Part shown: positions 63,324-64,000 of the stretch, one piece after another
Layout: every line of letters starts with the position of its first letter
Position numbering within the stretch: the first letter of the stretch is position 1
From: Halobacteriales archaeon QS_1_69_70
GTDB lineage: Archaea; Halobacteriota; Halobacteria; Halobacteriales; Haloarculaceae
DNA length: 64,000 nucleotides
Reading direction: 5' to 3'
Assembly: GCA_003021005.1 (NCBI GenBank)
Contig: PXRI01000026.1
Span: 1-64,000 of the forward strand
Program-made: the position numbers and the translations under genes
The notes under the pieces: generated by a model
The model's database searches: none
Told to the model about the DNA's origin: nothing
What the model saw: only the letters and a program-made list of their open reading frames with translations

Positions 63324-63420
63324 CACCGCGGTATGGAGCGGTCTTGCGGCCGGTTGACAGGCGTTGGAGGCGTGGGTGTCGGGGACACGTGGCCCCGGGT
63401 CTCGGCGGGGGTTCCGGAAC

Positions 63421-63430
63421 GCTTTTATCC
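63421..63430 (+). promoter_or_regulatory. TATA-like element of tRNA-Gly
   Basis: GCTTTTATCC is centred about 34 bases before the tRNA 5' end. Confidence 0.55.
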
Positions 63431-63459
63431 ATCTCTGCGGTATTCTGGGACGCGAACGC

Positions 63460-63530
63460 GCGTCGGTAGTGTAGTGGTATCACGTGACCTTGCCATGGTC
63501 ACAACCCGGGTTCAAATCCCGGCCGACGCA
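63460..63530 (+). tRNA. tRNA-Gly (GCC)
   Basis: A 71-base cloverleaf. The acceptor stem is GCGTCGG with CCGACGC; the anticodon loop is TTGCCAT giving GCC (glycine); the T-arm is CGGGTTCAAATCCCG; the discriminator is A. CCA is not encoded. No intron is seen. Confidence 0.92.
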
Positions 63531-64000
63531 CTTCTGTGGCGAGCACCCCGTGAGCGACGCCGAGCGGCAGCGAGGCGTCGCGAACTATTCGCGAGCCACG
63601 AATGCGAAACCCGGGATTTGAGCCCTGCCAGTCGCAGCCCGGAAGCGCAGCGCAGCGAGCATCCCGGAACGTCTGGCTCTGGTTCAAATCCCGGCCGACG
63701 CACTCCCTTCGGTCGTGCGTCGCCCGACTTCTCGCTCGCTCCGCTCGCGAGAATCCCGGCCGACGCATTTCTGCGACGAGCAACACGCCGAGTGGCCCGG
63801 AGCGGCAGCGACGGGCCACGAGGCTCGCAGCGAGTCGCGAAATCGGAACCGGTATTTGAAGCCGACGAGTCGCAGCCCGCGCAGCGACCAGCGGGAGCGA
63901 GCAGGACCGTCTCGGCTCGGTTCAAATCCCGGCCGACGCACTTCTGTGGCGACCACATCGCGAGCAGCGCCGAGCACGGCGAGGCGCTGCTCGCTCCCAC
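63531..64000 (+). repeat. Array of degenerate units ending in tRNA-Gly 3' sequence
   Basis: After the tRNA, the 3' sequence (GGTTCAAATCCCGGCCGACG and CA, 22 bases) recurs at 63681-63702 and 63919-63940, and 16 bases of it (AATCCCGGCCGACGCA) at 63752-63767. Intervals between 3' ends are 172, 65 and 173 bases. The 172- and 173-base units are diverged copies (CTTCTGTGGCGAGCA / TTTCTGCGACGAGCA starts; GTCGCAGCCCG in both), and a fourth unit begins at 63941 and leaves the window. GAGCAGCGCC/GGCGCTGCTC (~63962-63992) forms a 10-bp inverted repeat. No protein gene is credible here. Confidence 0.75.

Noticed and set aside
63499-63977. Minus frames with RRPGFEP / CVGRDLN motifs
   Set aside because: These peptides are the antisense of tRNA T-arm and acceptor sequence and recur wherever the tRNA 3' end is repeated; they are not genes.

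Overview
This window comes from a halophilic archaeon (class Halobacteria). The evidence is high GC, a strongly acidic proteome, Tat-type (RR) signal peptides on secreted proteins, many genes whose start lies about 25-30 bases after a TATA-like element (leaderless transcription), and an archaeal S10/spc ribosomal operon with haloarchaeal gene order. I could not assign a genus.

Layout. 1-18.9 kb is ordinary chromosome: a biotin-ligase-like start, a lipoprotein, thiolase, the two halves of glycine decarboxylase P-protein, a stress protein, an ornithine cyclodeaminase-like enzyme, a secreted subtilase, two REC-PAS sensor proteins and small membrane and regulatory proteins. 18.9-27.2 kb is a visibly lower-GC accessory region. 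It holds a truncated toxin-antitoxin pair, a DUF433-nucleotidyltransferase gene with an internal stop, two unrecognised neighbouring genes (a four-helix membrane protein and a cytosolic protein), a small DNA-binding-like protein overlapping a tyrosine integrase with an internal stop, and several hypothetical or broken genes. A 15-base direct repeat (19390-19404 and 27210-27224) brackets most of it. 27.3-42.9 kb is again chromosomal: glycosyltransferase, deoxyhypusine synthase, TFS, beta-RFAP synthase, IlvD and a large pilin-like secreted protein. 43.4-63.3 kb, read entirely from the minus strand apart from two small plus-strand genes, is the conserved block running uL3-uL4-uL23-uL2-uS19-uL22-uS3-uL29-Rpp29-uS17-uL14-uL24-eS4-uL5-uS14-uS8-uL6-eL32-eL19-uL18-uS5-uL30-uL15-SecY-Adk-EMC3-like-Cmk-Cbf5-tRNA-Pro. 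The window ends with tRNA-Gly and an array of degenerate repeats that each end in the tRNA 3' sequence.

A striking property is the number of broken reading frames. There are single-base frameshifts (about 16531, 30567), in-frame stops (19924, 24337, 26875, 31988), and out-of-frame internal losses in genes expected to be essential (secY near 49185, rpl6 near 53661) and in the pilin-like gene (near 40845). Decay is a natural explanation inside the accessory region. In secY and rpl6 an assembly or consensus error is the more economical explanation, and the raw reads should be checked before any biological reading.

Possible novelty: the two-gene cassette 21004-23421 inside the integrated element; two paralogous winged-helix/small-membrane-protein pairs (14.1 and 38.1 kb); an eL32 with four helix-hairpin-helix modules; long acidic tails on uS3 and eS4; and the tRNA-Gly 3'-end repeat array.
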